A DNA stretch of 64,000 nt from positions 36,272,842 to 36,336,841 of the forward strand of contig JALIRH010000003.1 in assembly GCA_023055505.1 (NCBI GenBank), written 5' to 3'. The DNA is from Callipepla californica brunnescens (taxonomy: Eukaryota > Chordata > Aves > Galliformes > Odontophoridae). Below are positions 62,359-64,000 of the stretch, piece after piece (position 1 is the stretch's first letter; each line of letters opens with the position of its first letter). Both the position numbers and the translations under genes were made by a program. The notes below the pieces were generated by a model that worked only from the letters and a program-made list of their open reading frames with translations, did no database searches and was not told the origin of the DNA.

Positions 62359-62411
62359 GCTCGCACGCCCGGGGCCCTCCTCCCCATCCTGCCGCCCCGC
62401 AGCGCTCTCAC

Positions 62412-62560
62412 CCGCTCAGGCTCCGCTACGCGCTGCTCGCAGCGGGGCACGAGAGCTCCGGGCACGCACAGCCCGCCCGTAGCAACCGCAGCCGCAACCG
62501 CAGCCGCCGGGAGACGTGTCGTAAACCGGGCGTAAATGAAACAGTCGTGCCCCGACAATC
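62412..62560 (-). other. DPY30: Probable non-coding first exon of DPY30 (5' end estimated)
   Basis: A good donor (GAGCGG|GTGAGAG) at 62412/62411 faces the acceptor at 62280, giving a 132-base first intron. The transcription start is not visible; the 5' limit given is a guess inside the CpG island. Confidence 0.5.
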
Positions 62561-62645
62561 CGCGCCTGCGCAGAGCGAAGCCCCGCCCACCCCGGCCGTC
62601 TGTGAAGGGGAGCGCGGCCGCAGTTCCAGCGCCCATGGCGGTGAC

Positions 62646-63123
62646 ATCATAGATTCATAGATTCATTAGGTTGGAAAGGACCTACAAGATCATCTAGTCC
62701 AACCATCCTCACACCACCATCCCTACCCACCAAGCTACTAAATCAAATCCCTCAGCACCTCATCTAAACGCTTCTTGAACAGCGCTAGGGACGGTGCCTC
62801 AACCACCTCCCTAGGCAGGCCATTCCAGTGCCGGACCACTCTCTCAGAGAAAAAGTTTTTCCTCAGATCTAATCTAAATCTTCCCCGGCGCAACTTGTGG
62901 CCATTCCCTCTCGTCCTGTCATTAGTTACCTGGGAGAAGAGGCCGACCCCCTCCTCACCACAGCCTCCCTTCAGGAAGTGGTAGAGTGCAATGAGGTCTC
63001 CTCTGAGCCTCCTTTTCTCCAGACTAAACAATCCCAGCTCCCTCAGCCGCTCCTCGTAAGACCTGTGCTCCAGACCCCTCACCAGTTTTGTTGCCCTTCT
63101 CTGAACACGCTCCAGGGCCTTGG
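62646..63123 (-). mobile_element. CR1 LINE fragment upstream of DPY30
   Basis: 478 bases, 3' end at 62646. The minus strand keeps an open frame of 114 codons for the CR1 ORF2 C-terminus ([40 protein letters not shown]). Few changes and an intact frame suggest a relatively young copy. Confidence 0.95.
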
Positions 63124-63232
63124 GGCTGAGCTTGGTGTTACCAGTGTCTGTGCCGACACAGATGGATCACCTTGGCCAGGCAGGACGCTCGTTGCTCTCA
63201 TTTGGGTTGGCTACATTTGTTGGTCTAAGGCT

Positions 63233-63238
63233 TTTATT
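63233..63238 (-). terminator. Candidate polyadenylation signal for the right-edge transcript
   Basis: AATAAA on the minus strand preceded by a T-rich stretch. It would end a 3' UTR running from 63894. It is only meaningful if the right-edge exon is real. Confidence 0.3.
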
Positions 63239-63894
63239 GAAAAAAAAACAAAACCAAAAATCAATTGTACAGCAATTTTATCGATTAAAGTAGTTCCTGG
63301 GTAGGTCTGCTGAATATTAAAGCCAGCTTTAAACAGGAAGGGAGGCAATTCAAGCGGCTCACAGATAAGTGAAATATTTAACAGTCAGAACAACGAACTG
63401 AGGTTTTCAGGTCCTCACGAGGAATACTGTCTCTTCCCTTCAATTTCTGGCACGTCTGCTTCTCAAACTGTGCCTTGGTTTAAAAACTGATCCCCCAAAC
63501 AGGTGCATTATTTAGTGGCGTGTAATGCTATATTGCCACGAGGAAGTCGTGCCTTACGGAGTTTACATTCTCAGTGTTTTTAATAGCAGCTGAAGAGGCT
63601 GAGTCATCAGCACTGTTGGAGGCTCGCTGTCCACAAGCTCTTCCTCCCGCCGTCCAAGCTGTCCTTCAGTTTATTAATAATTTAGTCAGTCACTGGCCCT
63701 CCCATTATTTCGCACAGCAATGGTTTGACGCTGTACATAATAAATGGATAACAGAGACAGGACATGGGTAGTCTGTCATGTGGCATCTTTGTGTGCTACG
63801 TAATACTAATGCTGCTTGAAGTTTCTCAAAGCTTGCTGGTATTCCAAAATCTGATAATTTTGGGGGGGTAATTCAGCTTGTGAATGATTGCTTG
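63239..63894. other. Putative 3' UTR or intergenic sequence
   Basis: No repeat recognised. A plus-strand AATAAA also occurs near 63738. Its status follows that of the right-edge exon. Confidence 0.3.
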
Positions 63895-63999
63895 CTAAAT
63901 AATTGATATCAGTGACCGGGCCAGCGGCGCACGATGAGAGCGGAAGGCGTTGAGGTCGATTCCCAGCGTGACGTGCCCGCGCTTTACGTCCACGTCCAG
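63895..63999 (-). CDS. Possible terminal coding exon of an unidentified gene, cut by the window edge
   Basis: The minus strand is open from the window edge for 34 codons to TAG at 63897-63895. GC at third positions is high over the first 20 or so codons, and the pattern (DVDVKRGHVTLGIDLNAF) alternates hydrophobic and polar residues. An AATAAA lies about 660 bases downstream. I do not recognise the family. An alternative is the CpG-rich edge of a neighbouring promoter on the plus strand; SPAST follows DPY30 in mammals. Confidence 0.3.
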   Translation of the reverse strand: MDVDVKRGHVTLGIDLNAFRSHRAPLARSLISII

Positions 64000-64000
64000 T

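Larger units (their letters stand above)
62200..62640 (-). promoter_or_regulatory. CpG island promoter of DPY30
   Basis: GC-rich, CpG-dense block over the first exons. It contains an NRF1-like site (GCGCCTGCGCAG, 62562-62573), GC boxes (CCCCGCCC near 62580) and no clear TATA box. A CR1 copy inserted from 62646 onward marks its upstream edge. Confidence 0.8.

Noticed and set aside
62738..63082. 114-codon minus-strand open frame as a host gene
   Set aside because: It is the ORF2 C-terminus of a CR1 element.
1..64000. CRISPR arrays, operons, phage or bacterial defence systems, tRNA or rRNA genes
   Set aside because: None seen. The gene structure is vertebrate and the repeats are CR1 and simple sequence.

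Overview
The window is nuclear DNA of a bird, most likely a galliform close to chicken. This rests on many CR1 LINE fragments with the typical avian 3' tail, small introns, and two recognisable vertebrate genes with vertebrate splice signals. There is no bacterial or viral architecture. Most of the sequence is AT-rich intergenic or intronic DNA. Two CpG-rich promoter blocks stand out, at about 52.8-54.3 kb and 62.2-62.6 kb.

Layout. Positions 1-28 kb are intergenic, downstream of MEMO1. They hold several CR1 copies of different ages, older LINE relics and a few exon-like segments of uncertain status. MEMO1 lies on the minus strand from its start codon at 53131 to its stop at 28760. It has nine coding exons, all with GT-AG introns. 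They join in phase into 297 codons, the length of the human protein, and all the reported metal-ligand residues are present. MEMO1 introns carry a 1.07-kb antisense CR1 and smaller CR1 pieces. The MEMO1 CpG island has four CCAAT boxes. About 4.3 kb of intergenic DNA separates it from the 3' end of DPY30, also on the minus strand (62242-58716). DPY30 has four coding exons and a probable non-coding first exon, and encodes exactly 99 residues. To the right lie a CR1 copy and a possible terminal exon, or CpG-island edge, of an unidentified neighbour cut by the window end.

How the genes relate. MEMO1 (ERBB2 signalling, cell motility, metal binding) and DPY30 (core subunit of SET1/MLL H3K4 methyltransferases) have separate promoters and are transcribed in the same direction. 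They are also neighbours in mammals (human 2p22.3), so the pairing looks like conserved synteny rather than a functional operon. I found no sign of a new defence, mobile or enzymatic system. The most open items are the exon-like segments at 0.46, 4.7 and 24.3 kb, the duplicated motif near 22.7 kb, the promoter motifs and the right-edge reading frame.
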